A stretch of DNA of 64,000 bases from Neptunomonas japonica DSM 18939 (lineage in GTDB: Bacteria > Pseudomonadota > Gammaproteobacteria > Pseudomonadales > Balneatricaceae). Where the stretch lies: the NCBI RefSeq assembly GCF_000422765.1, contig NZ_AUGR01000020.1:28071-92070 (forward strand). Reading direction: 5' to 3'. A model generated the notes under the pieces. The model had not been told where the DNA came from. It did not search any database and worked only from the letters and a program-made list of their open reading frames with translations. Both the position numbers and the translations under genes were made by a program. Below, one piece after another: positions 17,725 to 27,208 of the stretch (position 1 is its first letter; each line of letters opens with the position of its first letter).

Positions 17725-17789
17725 TTTTTTATCCTTATTCTTTTTAATAGATGATTAATTAAGCTGTTAACTAAGTTTATGATTCAAAG

Positions 17790-19163
17790 TTAGCTGCTCA
17801 GAAGTGATTTAATTGAAGAAGAAAGGCTTCGCTTATTTTGACTAAGATAAGCTTGACTGCGCTTTTCAATGTTGGGCAGATCATATAGGTAATTCACCAT
17901 AAATCCTGCTGCTTGATTTAGACCGTTCACTGAGGTGTCTGCCATCCAGTTTAACTGGGCTATTTGTGCACCATTACTGAGATGGAAATGTGTCACAGAG
18001 TCAGCCGCAGTACCGCCAACACGTTCTGCTTTGGCGAGATAATAAGCGGCTAATTTGCTTAGCGGTGCCTTTAGCTGTGGTTCTGCCAGTTGCTCCATAG
18101 TCAGTGTAAGGGCTTGATCTTGTATGTGAGGTAATAGGGCTTTTCCACCGGGTAACTGTTCTAGCTCTTCTGCTGGTTGCTTATGAATCCAGCGAGTAAG
18201 GCCCGGTATAGGCGAAAGTGTGGAAAACTGTTTTAAATGAGGGAACTCATGTTGCAGTTCTTTCACAACGCGCTTAATCAAGAAATTACCAAAACTGATA
18301 CCTGCCAACCCTTGTTGTGCATTGGAGATAGAGTAAAAAATAGCAGTGTCGGCTTGGTCAATATCGCCGACAGGTGCTGTTTCATCTAACAGGGTTTGGA
18401 CGTTATCAGAGAGCCCTTTTACGAGAGCTACCTCAACAAAAATAAGAGGCTCGTTCGGCATGTTGGGGTGGAAAAACGCGAAGCAGCGCCTGTCTGAGTC
18501 TAGGCGATTTTTTAGGTCATCCCAGCTGGTGATGGCATGTACGGCTTCGTAGGCAATCAGCTTTTCTAATAGTTCTGCACTGGAGTGCCAATTGATCTGT
18601 TCCAGCTGTAATAGGCCGATATCAAACCAGCTTATCAGCAGCCGCTTAAGGTCTGCTTCCAAAGGTTTTAATTCGGGGTGCTGCTTTCGTAAAGAAAGAA
18701 TCTGCGCGCGCATATCAACCAGAAACTTGATGCCTTCGGGTAGCTCATTGAAAAGCGTTAGCAGTTTCATTCTGGGGGGCTCAAGTACATTTCTCAGTTG
18801 GCGTGCCGCTTCTGCACGGGAGTCGTCACTGGCTTCTTGCCAACGTTCTATGTACTGCTCTACATCCACACGATTGGTATCGTAGTGCAACGCTAAAATA
18901 GACAAGAATCGTTGTTGCCCTATAGGGTCCAGCTCTAAATAGCTTTGCCCTAAAGTGGCGGCTCTAGCGCGTGACGCTATTTCTCCGCCCTTGTCCGCAA
19001 GGCAGTGATCAATCCATGTTCTGAGAATCGCTTCATCATCGCTGCTTAACTCAGGAGATAAGTTTAATCGCTCTAGCGTAGCGCGGTTATCAGTTGCTTC
19101 GCGCCAAGCCAGGCGTATATGACTAAACGTGCGCTCTAAGAAGCTGTTATTTGATGTAGCCAC
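17790..19163 (-). CDS. Malonyl-CoA decarboxylase
   Basis: The 457-residue protein matches malonyl-CoA decarboxylase over its length: a helical N-terminal part (through LLTLFNELPEGIKFLVDMRA) and a C-terminal acetyltransferase-like catalytic domain with CFAFFHPNMPNEPLIFVEVAL, SISNAQQGLAGISFGNFLIK and FSTLSPIPG. It decarboxylates malonyl-CoA to acetyl-CoA. Placed before phaB and opposite a PhaJ-like hydratase, it may feed acetyl-CoA into the (R)-3-hydroxyacyl-CoA pool or clear excess malonyl-CoA. It diverges from the hydratase gene over 159 bases. Confidence 0.9.
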   Translation of the reverse strand: MATSNNSFLERTFSHIRLAWREATDNRATLERLNLSPELSSDDEAILRTWIDHCLADKGGEIASRARAATLGQSYLELDPIGQQRFLSILALHYDTNRVDVEQYIERWQEASDDSRAEAARQLRNVLEPPRMKLLTLFNELPEGIKFLVDMRAQILSLRKQHPELKPLEADLKRLLISWFDIGLLQLEQINWHSSAELLEKLIAYEAVHAITSWDDLKNRLDSDRRCFAFFHPNMPNEPLIFVEVALVKGLSDNVQTLLDETAPVGDIDQADTAIFYSISNAQQGLAGISFGNFLIKRVVKELQHEFPHLKQFSTLSPIPGLTRWIHKQPAEELEQLPGGKALLPHIQDQALTLTMEQLAEPQLKAPLSKLAAYYLAKAERVGGTAADSVTHFHLSNGAQIAQLNWMADTSVNGLNQAAGFMVNYLYDLPNIEKRSQAYLSQNKRSLSSSIKSLLSS

Positions 19164-19232
19164 TATGCCTTACCTCGTTTTATGGAGAGGGGTTTACGTG
19201 CTTGCTATAAACACGCTAACAAAATAAAAATC

Positions 19233-19260
19233 AAAAACCAAGGGTTAATACTTGGTTTTT
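19233..19260. terminator. Perfect terminator-like hairpin in a divergent promoter region
   Basis: AAAAACCAAG (19233-19242) and CTTGGTTTTT (19251-19260) are perfect inverted arms around an eight-base loop, followed by T-rich DNA. No gene ends here: malonyl-CoA decarboxylase and the hydratase both start outward. It may be a leader attenuator for the rightward operon or a palindromic operator. Confidence 0.6.
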
Positions 19261-19322
19261 TAAGTGAAAACCATTAGTTTAATAATCATCAACACTTAAA
19301 ACATGACAGATTTGGGGGATTT

Positions 19323-19763
19323 ATGCAGGAATTACACGGTTTTTATCTGGAAGATTTAGAAGTAGGTCAGACGGCAAATTACGCTAAAACAATCACCGAA
19401 GCAGATGTGGTGTTATTTGCTGGCATTTCTGGTGACGACAACCCGGTTCATATCAATGCTGAGTATGCTGCACAAACGATGTTTAAAGATCGCATCGTGC
19501 ATGGCATGTTTAGCGCTGCGCTAATTTCAGCTGTTTTGGGAACACGTATGCCAGGGCCGGGTGCTATTTATATCGATCAACAAATTAGCTTCAAAGCACC
19601 GGTGTACATTGGTGATACGGTAACAGCGACAGCAACAGTGATGGAAATTAATGAGCAGCGCCGCCGTGTGACACTGAAAACAGTGTGTACTGTGAAAGGA
19701 AAAATAGTGGCGGAAGGCGTCGCAACTAACATGGTAGATCGTCGTCCAGTAGGGGATAAATAA
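19323..19763 (+). CDS. phaJ: MaoC-family (R)-specific enoyl-CoA hydratase, PhaJ-like
   Basis: The 146-residue single hot-dog protein has the hydratase-2 signature SGDDNPVH with likely catalytic Asp38 and His43. PhaJ enzymes hydrate trans-2-enoyl-CoA to (R)-3-hydroxyacyl-CoA, linking beta-oxidation to polyhydroxyalkanoate precursors. Proximity to phaB supports this role, though other MaoC hydratases share the signature. GGGGGAT precedes the ATG closely, and the next gene starts one base after its stop. Confidence 0.85.
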   Translation: MQELHGFYLEDLEVGQTANYAKTITEADVVLFAGISGDDNPVHINAEYAAQTMFKDRIVHGMFSAALISAVLGTRMPGPGAIYIDQQISFKAPVYIGDTVTATATVMEINEQRRRVTLKTVCTVKGKIVAEGVATNMVDRRPVGDK

Positions 19764-19764
19764 C

Positions 19765-20310
19765 ATGATGTTACAAAAAGATAATTCGTGCTTGATGGTG
19801 ATTGATGTGCAAGCGCGCTTGTTACCCGGCATCCATGAAAGCGCGAAGCTAGTGGCGTATTGCGACTCACTAGTTGAGCTTGCCCAAGAACTGAGCATTC
19901 CTGTTTTTGGGACAGAGCAATACCCAGAAGGGGTAGGCCCTACGGCAGATGGTTTGCGGGAGCGTGTTGGTGAAGGTGAGTTTACAGGTAAAACTTTTTT
20001 CTCTTGTGTTGATGCGCCGCAATTCCAAGACAAGCTAAAAACTATTACACAGGATCAGGTTGTGATCTGTGGAATGGAGGCGCATGCCTGTGTTCTACAA
20101 AGCGCGATGAGCTTTAAAGCGATGGGCAAACAGGTCTTTGTTGTGGCCGATGCTATTTCTGCTCGTAATCCCAAAGATACCGAGTTTGCTATTGCTCGCA
20201 TGCGTGAAGAAGGTATCAAGATCATTACGCGTGAAATGGTAGGTTTCGAGTGGCTGCGCCGCTCCGACGCAGAAGGGTTTAAATTGTTTAGCAAAAAATT
20301 CCTTCGCTGA
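19765..20310 (+). CDS. Isochorismatase-family cysteine hydrolase
   Basis: The 181-residue protein shows the family's catalytic set: Asp in MVIDVQARLL, Lys in TGKTFFSC, and the nucleophile Cys in GMEAHACVLQSA, preceded by the non-proline cis-peptide region VVICGMEAH. It resembles the YcaC-like branch of unknown substrate rather than true isochorismatase or nicotinamidase. Two adjacent ATGs (19765 and 19768) are possible starts. It sits in the hydratase/acyl-CoA synthetase operon, but the metabolic link is unclear. Confidence 0.85.
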   Translation: MMLQKDNSCLMVIDVQARLLPGIHESAKLVAYCDSLVELAQELSIPVFGTEQYPEGVGPTADGLRERVGEGEFTGKTFFSCVDAPQFQDKLKTITQDQVVICGMEAHACVLQSAMSFKAMGKQVFVVADAISARNPKDTEFAIARMREEGIKIITREMVGFEWLRRSDAEGFKLFSKKFLR

Positions 20311-20359
20311 GTCAGCACAGCTATATGTAAAGCGGTGCTATACCGCAAGGAGAATAGGT

Positions 20360-22000
20360 ATGGAAAATAACAATAAAAGCCCGTACGAAAGCGGCCTTGA
20401 TAAGGTGCCAGCTAATTTTGAAGCACTGAGCCCGATTCCTTTCATTGAACGCGCCGCTTCTGTTTATCCTCATCGCCCTGCGGTTATCTACGGTGATCTG
20501 CTTCGGTCATGGAAAGATACATATGCACGCTGTTGCCAGCTTGCTTGTGCACTCGAAAAGCGAGGTGTCGGCAAGGGCGATACGATTGCCGCTTTGTTGC
20601 CTAACTTGCCTGAAATGCTTGAGTTACATTTTGCAGCGCCTATGATAGGTGCTGTATTGAATGCGCAGAATATTCGTTTGGATGCCGATACTATTGCTTT
20701 CATGCTTAATCATAGTCAGGCCAGCGTACTCATGGTCGATGCTGAGTTTGCAGAGCTAGCCCAAAAAGCCCTGTCGCAGTGCGATCATTCGGTGCTGGTT
20801 ATTGATGTAGAAGATGCCGCCAGCGGGTTTGATGAGCACATTGGCTCTATGACGTATGAGCAGTTATTGCAAGAAGGTGATGCTGCTTATCAATGGCGTT
20901 TACCTGATGATGAGTGGCAGGCGATTGCGCTGAACTACACCTCCGGCACGACGGGCAACCCTAAAGGGGTTGTTTATCATCATCGCGGTGCATATCAGAA
21001 TGCGCTGAGTAATATTTTAGGCCAGAACTTACCCCCACATGCGGTATACCTGTGGACATTGCCAATGTTTCATTGCAATGGCTGGTGCTACCCCTGGTCT
21101 GTTACTGCTGTAGCAGGCACGCACGTTTGCCTACGAAATGTACGCGCCGCTGATATTTTTACTGCACTGAGTGCTTATAAAGTCACGCACTTTTGTGGCG
21201 CGCCTATTGTTTTAAATATGATGTTGAATGCTCCTGAAGCTGCCAATATTGAACTTGAGCAAGAGGTCACAGTTACAACCGGTGGTGCAGCGCCTCCGGC
21301 GGCAATTATTGAGGGAATGGAGCGCTTAGGCATTAAAGTGGTGCATGCTTATGGGCTAACTGAAACCTATGGTCCCAGTGTGTTTTGTGACTTTCAGCAA
21401 GCATGGGCAGAGCTACCTATGGAGGAAAAGGCTGTCAAAATGGCGCGCCAAGGTGTGCGAGCACCGGCAGTAGGGCGTCTAATGGTTGCTAATGCATTAA
21501 CCCTTGAGCCTTTACCGCACGATGGCGAATCGATGGGTGAAGTATTTATTCGCGGCAATACAGTAATGAAAGGCTATCTGGCTAACCCAGAGGCGACGCA
21601 GGAAGCGTTTCAAGGAGGCTGGTTTCATACGGGTGATCTAGCGGTGTGCCACCCTGACGGTTATATCGAAGTTAAAGATAGAGCAAAAGACATTATTATT
21701 TCTGGTGGAGAAAATATCTCAACGCTCGAGGTAGAAAACACCCTCTATCAGCACCCCGATATTCTGGAAGCGGCCGTCGTTGCCTTGTCTGATGATAAGT
21801 GGGGCGAAGTGCCTTGTGCGGTTATTACGCTCAAAGCAGGAGCTGATGCTAGTGCTGATGATCTTATTCAGTTCTGCCGTTCACGCTTAGCGCATTTCAA
21901 ATGCCCTAAACAGGTAGTTTTCTCGGCTTTACCCAAAACCTCCACCGGTAAGATACAGAAGTTTGCATTACGTGAATTAGTCAAAACAGCGCAACAATGA
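20360..22000 (+). CDS. AMP-dependent acyl-CoA synthetase
   Basis: The 546-residue adenylate-forming enzyme has the P-loop YTSGTTGNPKGVVYHH (about residue 193), the A5 segment AYGLTETYGP, the hinge GYIEVKDRAKDIIISGGENIS and the catalytic lysine in KTSTGKIQK. It activates a carboxylic acid to its CoA thioester. The N-terminal LSPIPFIERAASVYPHRPAVIYG places it with medium-chain or branched acyl-CoA synthetases related to AlkK and ACSF2; the exact acid cannot be read off. AAGGAGAATAGGT precedes the ATG. Likely the third gene of the phaJ operon. Confidence 0.88.
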   Translation: MENNNKSPYESGLDKVPANFEALSPIPFIERAASVYPHRPAVIYGDLLRSWKDTYARCCQLACALEKRGVGKGDTIAALLPNLPEMLELHFAAPMIGAVLNAQNIRLDADTIAFMLNHSQASVLMVDAEFAELAQKALSQCDHSVLVIDVEDAASGFDEHIGSMTYEQLLQEGDAAYQWRLPDDEWQAIALNYTSGTTGNPKGVVYHHRGAYQNALSNILGQNLPPHAVYLWTLPMFHCNGWCYPWSVTAVAGTHVCLRNVRAADIFTALSAYKVTHFCGAPIVLNMMLNAPEAANIELEQEVTVTTGGAAPPAAIIEGMERLGIKVVHAYGLTETYGPSVFCDFQQAWAELPMEEKAVKMARQGVRAPAVGRLMVANALTLEPLPHDGESMGEVFIRGNTVMKGYLANPEATQEAFQGGWFHTGDLAVCHPDGYIEVKDRAKDIIISGGENISTLEVENTLYQHPDILEAAVVALSDDKWGEVPCAVITLKAGADASADDLIQFCRSRLAHFKCPKQVVFSALPKTSTGKIQKFALRELVKTAQQ

Positions 22001-22041
22001 ACACGTCGCTTTTGAGCTAATTTGCTATGATAGGAGGCTGA

Positions 22042-23247
22042 ATGATATTGAGTTCAGGAAATAATCCCCCGATGGAAGCTTCTAGTGCGCAGCAAGGTCA
22101 AAGTGCTTTAACAGATGATGCGGAACGTAATCGCTTGCTGGCTGAAATGGCTGAGCAATCTACCGATATGATTTCGCGTCATACACCGCAAGAGTGGCGC
22201 TTTATCTATGCATCGCCAGCCGTCACTCACCTTTTGGGTTATAGCGTTGATGAAATTATCGGTATGTCTGCATATGAGTTGTATCATCCTGATGAGGTAG
22301 AAGACTTTAAGCGTCGACGTCCTAGCGTGTTCTATGAAAAAGGTTTTTATACGCATACTTATCGTTTTCGCTGCAAAGATGGACATTATACGTGGTTAGA
22401 AAGTACTAGTCGCTCGATTCGGGATGAACAATCTGGCGAGTTAAAAGAGATTCTTGTTGTTTCGCGTGATGTTAGCCGCCGCATCGAAGCAGAAGCACGT
22501 ATGTTGCAATACCAAAAAGAACTTAATCGCGCTTCACGTTTAGTGGTAATGGGAGAGATGGCGTCGGGGCTGGCTCATGAGCTAAATCAGCCGCTAACCG
22601 CTATTGTTAACTATGCGCGTGGAATCGAGAGGCGCTTAGAGTCTAAGCAGACTCTTTCATTAGAAGAGGTTACGCCTGTATTGCAGCGGATTACCTCTAC
22701 GGCTATGCGAGCGGGTGGTATCTTGCATCGCATGATGGATTTTGCACGTAAGCAAGAGTCGGTTAGAGAGCAGCTAGATTTACATGGTCTGATTGATGAT
22801 CTACTTGAGTTTTGTGCGAGTTCAGCGGCGCAGAATAATGTGTTGTTAGAAAATCGAACACCGGCCATTTTACCTCAGGTGATGGCAGATCGTGTGCAGC
22901 TTGAGCAGGTGTTTCTTAATTTGATTTTAAATGCGATTGAGTCTTGTCAGACAAAACCGGAAGATGAGCCATTGTCTGTGTGGATTGATGCTTCTCTGGT
23001 GAAGAACGAACAGGTTATAATTTCAGTTTATGACCAAGGTGAAGGCCTTAGTGGCGATGTTGAGCAGTTATTTGAACAGTTCTTCACTACTAAAGCTGAA
23101 GGGCTGGGTATGGGGTTATCGATCAGCCGCTCATTGATAGAAGCGCATGGTGGGCAATTGCGCGGTGAAAAATTACCGGGTAAAGGCAGCGCTTTTCATG
23201 TGGTGTTACCGCTTTCCCTATCGTCTATTGAGGAGTTGAATGAGTAA
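22042..23247 (+). CDS. PAS-domain sensor histidine kinase
   Basis: The 401-residue kinase lacks membrane segments. A PAS domain (about residues 30-150, ending in LVVSRDVSRRIEAEAR) precedes a HisKA region with phosphorylated His in GLAHELNQPLTAIVNYARG and a HATPase_c domain (NLILNAIES; DQGEGL; GLGMGLSISRSLI). The organisation is like cytosolic FixL-type kinases, but no haem ligand could be assigned. GGAGG precedes the ATG. It overlaps its response regulator by eight bases, so the pair is co-translated. Confidence 0.9.
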   Translation: MILSSGNNPPMEASSAQQGQSALTDDAERNRLLAEMAEQSTDMISRHTPQEWRFIYASPAVTHLLGYSVDEIIGMSAYELYHPDEVEDFKRRRPSVFYEKGFYTHTYRFRCKDGHYTWLESTSRSIRDEQSGELKEILVVSRDVSRRIEAEARMLQYQKELNRASRLVVMGEMASGLAHELNQPLTAIVNYARGIERRLESKQTLSLEEVTPVLQRITSTAMRAGGILHRMMDFARKQESVREQLDLHGLIDDLLEFCASSAAQNNVLLENRTPAILPQVMADRVQLEQVFLNLILNAIESCQTKPEDEPLSVWIDASLVKNEQVIISVYDQGEGLSGDVEQLFEQFFTTKAEGLGMGLSISRSLIEAHGGQLRGEKLPGKGSAFHVVLPLSLSSIEELNE

Positions 23248-23875
23248 TCAGCCTAAGCAAATTATTTTTGTTGTTGATGATGATGCTGATGTCCGTGACT
23301 CACTCAAGTGGTTACTGGAGTCTGTAGATCTTAATGTGAGGGTGTTTGAAACGGCCCAGCGTTTTCTTGACGGCTGTCCAGAAAGCGCTCAAGGGTGCAT
23401 CCTCATGGATGTTCGTATGCCAGGTATGAGTGGGCTAAGTGCTCAAACCCAGCTGGCTGAACGGCGCATCTATATGCCGCTGATTATGATTTCAGGTCAT
23501 GCTGATGTAGATATGGCTGTATCAGCCATGACACAAGGTGCTCTCACTTTCTTACAAAAGCCGTTCAGCGATCAGGCATTGATTGATATTGTTCAACAAG
23601 CTCTGTTGCAAGACTCTGCGCGCTGTCACCAAGCAGAATTGATCAGTGATGTGCGTGCGTGCTATGCGAATCTTACTAAGCGAGAACGACAGGTTTTTGA
23701 TGGTGTGGTTGCAGGTTTAGCGAATCAAGAAGTGGCAGACCACTTGGGTATTAATCGCAAGACGGTAGAAGGGCATCGCGCCAATATGATGGCCAAAATG
23801 CAAGCAGGTTCATTATCAGAACTTATCCAAATGTCTGTTGCGCTAGGTCTGGTCAAAAGTTATGGGCAGAACTAA
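23240..23875 (+). CDS. FixJ-type LuxR-family response regulator
   Basis: The 211-residue protein has a receiver domain (acidic DDD near the start, phospho-acceptor Asp in LMDVRMPG, Lys in FLQKPF) and a LuxR-type helix-turn-helix (LTKRERQVFDGVVAGLANQE... HLGINRKTVEGHRANMMAKM). It overlaps the upstream kinase gene and is its probable partner. Adjacency to the acyl-CoA synthetase operon suggests, but does not prove, control of fatty-acid or PHA genes. Confidence 0.9.
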   Translation: MSNQPKQIIFVVDDDADVRDSLKWLLESVDLNVRVFETAQRFLDGCPESAQGCILMDVRMPGMSGLSAQTQLAERRIYMPLIMISGHADVDMAVSAMTQGALTFLQKPFSDQALIDIVQQALLQDSARCHQAELISDVRACYANLTKRERQVFDGVVAGLANQEVADHLGINRKTVEGHRANMMAKMQAGSLSELIQMSVALGLVKSYGQN

Positions 23876-23899
23876 AATTAAAGCTAAAACCGTCTCTAA

Positions 23900-24541
<642 letters not shown>

Positions 24542-24630
24542 GCCGTGTAAGGTAAAATTTCGCCCCTTTGGATTTCTTAAGTAAGATCTCCTAAACTGAT
24601 ATTTAAACAAACCAAATTTTGAGGTTTAGC

Positions 24631-24843
24631 ATGGCTCGTGTCACAGTTGAAGATTGTCTGGACAATGTAGATAACCGTTTTGAACTGGTTATGGTTGCAG
24701 CAAAGCGTGCGCGCCAGTTGGCAACAGGCGGTAAAGACCCTAAAGTTGATCGCGAAAACGATAAAGATACTGTTGTTGCATTGCGCGAAATTGCAGAAGG
24801 TTTGGTTGATAAGTCTATCCTAGACGATATCGCTCAAAGATAA
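24631..24843 (+). CDS. rpoZ: RNA polymerase omega subunit
   Basis: The 70-residue protein begins [20 protein letters not shown] and contains AAKRARQL, the usual omega sequence. GAGG lies seven bases before the ATG at 24631; a reading from 24619 would add an unneeded MRFS. Omega supports RNA polymerase assembly and forms part of a (p)ppGpp site, fitting its place before spoT. Confidence 0.95.
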   Translation: MARVTVEDCLDNVDNRFELVMVAAKRARQLATGGKDPKVDRENDKDTVVALREIAEGLVDKSILDDIAQR

Positions 24844-24927
24844 GTTCCTCTTTTTTTAATCGGGCATTGTTCCATCTGGAAGCATTAGTGAGTAGATTAT
24901 TACTAGCGCGGAAATAATGGAGGAATA

Positions 24928-27036
24928 ATGCCGACGATTGATTTTCTTTCTGACCGATTAACAGACTACCTCGATCTTCAGCAGATCAAGGATGTTCGTC
25001 GTGCTTACTTCTATGCAGAACAAGCACATGATGGTCAGCGCCGTAAAAGTGGTGAGCCGTATGTTACTCACCCACTAGCCGTTTCCAGCATCCTCGCTAC
25101 TATGCATATGGACCATCAAAGTTTGATGGCTGCTATGTTGCATGATGTTATCGAAGATACTGATATTAGTTATGATGGTATTGAAAACCAATTTGGCACA
25201 TCTGTGGCAGATATCGTTGATGGCGTTTCTAAATTAACCCATCTCGAGTTCGAAACCAAAGCTGAAGCGCAGGCAGAAAACTTCCAAAAGATGGTCTTGG
25301 CCATGGCGGAGGATATCCGCGTTATTTTGGTGAAGCTGGCTGACCGGCTTCACAATATGCGTACTTTAGGCGCTATGCCGCCAGACAAACGGCGCCGTAT
25401 TGCGCGTGAAACGATGGATATCTACGCCCCTGTAGCTGCTCGCCTTGGTATGCGAGATATGCAGGTAGAGCTTGAAGATCTTGCCTTTCAGTCGTTCTAT
25501 CCTATGCGGGCTAAATATATTCGACGTGCTGTTGTACAGGCGCGTGGTCAGCGTAAAGATATGATCAGCTCAATTGAAGATGCTATCCGAAATCGACTCG
25601 ACCAGGAGAAGCTACCAGGCATCGTCTCTGGGCGTGAAAAACATCTTTATAGCATCTACTCAAAAATGAAAGCGCAGCGTAAGTCTTTTGCGGAAATTAT
25701 GGATGTGTTTGCATTTAGGATCGTGACCGATACCGTTGATGAGTGTTACCGCATTCTTGGTGCTATTCATAATCTATATAAGCCGGTACATGGTCGCTTC
25801 AAAGACTATATCGCCATTCCAAAAGCTAACGGCTATCAGTCATTGCATACCGAGCTATTTGTCGCACGTGACATTACGATAGAAGTGCAAATTCGTAGTC
25901 GCGAAATGGATGCGGTGGCTTCGCTGGGTATTGCTGAACATAGTCATTACAAGGTTTATGGTGATTCAGATAGTGCTGTTGGGTCTTATAACCGCGCTCG
26001 AAAATGGGTGTTGGGCTTATTGGAAATGCAAAAGCGTGCGGGTGACTCTATGGAGTTTATTGAGCATGTTAAAAAAGATCTGTTTCCAGATGAAGTCTAC
26101 GTTTTTACACCTAAAGGGCAGATTCTCGAATTACCACGTGGCGCAACGCCAGTAGACTTTGCTTATGCAGTCCATACGGATGTAGGTAACTCGTGTGTCT
26201 CTTGTCGTATTAATAGACGCTTAGCTCCGCTTTCTGAGCCTTTAGAAAGTGGTGAAACAATAGAGATCATTACAACCCGCAGCGCACAGCCCAATATGGC
26301 ATGGTTGAACTTTGTGGTGACAGGTAAAGCGCGTTCCAGTATTCGACACTTTTTGAAAAACCAACAGCGCCATGAGTCTGTTGAGTTAGGGCGTCGCTTG
26401 CTCAATCAGTTTTTAGGTCACTATGGTATTTCAGTTGATGAAATTGATGCAGGGAAGTTGCAAACTCTTCTAGAGGGCGCTGACTTCACTTCGTTGGAAG
26501 ACTTGCTGGAAGATATTGGCATGGGTAACCGCATGGCTTATGTGGTTGCGCGTAAGTTAAAGCCTGATGAAAGTGACGTTGAGCTACTTAAAGGCCAGAA
26601 GCCAATTGCTGTTCAAGGCACGGAAGGCTTGGTTATACAGTATGCTAAATGTTGCCACCCTATTTCAGGTGATCAAATAGTAGGTCATATTAGCAGTGGG
26701 CGTGGTTTAGTTGTTCACCGCACTGAGTGCCGCAATATCCGTTATATGCGAGACGATCCTGAGAAATGTATTTATCTTGAATGGTCTGATGTTATGGATG
26801 ATGAGTTTACTGTCGTCTTGAAGCTAGAAGTTGCATCGTATCGTGGCATTATCGCAAGTTTAGCCACTACCGTATCAGGCACAGGCACTAACATTCTGAA
26901 AATAGATATGGGAGAGGAAGAAGGGCAGCTAGCAACCGTTGATATGGAGATAGATGTTGCTGATAGGGTTCATCTTGCTCGGGTTATAAAAAAGTTACGT
27001 GCATTACGTGCAGTGAGCCGCGTAACGCGTCTGTAA
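24928..27036 (+). CDS. spoT: Bifunctional (p)ppGpp synthetase/hydrolase
   Basis: The 702-residue protein has an intact HD hydrolase domain (THPLAVSSILA, LHDVIEDT), the synthetase domain (GRFKDYIAIPKANGYQSLHT), a TGS domain (VYVFTPKGQILELPRGATP) and C-terminal conserved-Cys and ACT domains (YAKCCHPISGDQIVG). Retained HD residues fit SpoT rather than RelA. GGAGG lies just before the ATG. It follows gmk and rpoZ; the usual trmH and recG do not follow here. Confidence 0.95.
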   Translation: MPTIDFLSDRLTDYLDLQQIKDVRRAYFYAEQAHDGQRRKSGEPYVTHPLAVSSILATMHMDHQSLMAAMLHDVIEDTDISYDGIENQFGTSVADIVDGVSKLTHLEFETKAEAQAENFQKMVLAMAEDIRVILVKLADRLHNMRTLGAMPPDKRRRIARETMDIYAPVAARLGMRDMQVELEDLAFQSFYPMRAKYIRRAVVQARGQRKDMISSIEDAIRNRLDQEKLPGIVSGREKHLYSIYSKMKAQRKSFAEIMDVFAFRIVTDTVDECYRILGAIHNLYKPVHGRFKDYIAIPKANGYQSLHTELFVARDITIEVQIRSREMDAVASLGIAEHSHYKVYGDSDSAVGSYNRARKWVLGLLEMQKRAGDSMEFIEHVKKDLFPDEVYVFTPKGQILELPRGATPVDFAYAVHTDVGNSCVSCRINRRLAPLSEPLESGETIEIITTRSAQPNMAWLNFVVTGKARSSIRHFLKNQQRHESVELGRRLLNQFLGHYGISVDEIDAGKLQTLLEGADFTSLEDLLEDIGMGNRMAYVVARKLKPDESDVELLKGQKPIAVQGTEGLVIQYAKCCHPISGDQIVGHISSGRGLVVHRTECRNIRYMRDDPEKCIYLEWSDVMDDEFTVVLKLEVASYRGIIASLATTVSGTGTNILKIDMGEEEGQLATVDMEIDVADRVHLARVIKKLRALRAVSRVTRL

Positions 27037-27208
27037 TACTAAGGCCTGTGTTTCTAAAGAAATTCACGCCTTTGCCGATACTCAATCAAAATTGTTCCTT
27101 AATTGATGATTAATCGAATGTTTTGCCTATACTCTAGTTAGTAGCTGCGATCTCTGCCGTATCGTTGCTGATAATTTGACTAGGCAAGCCTCGATTGGAG
27201 TGAGCACA

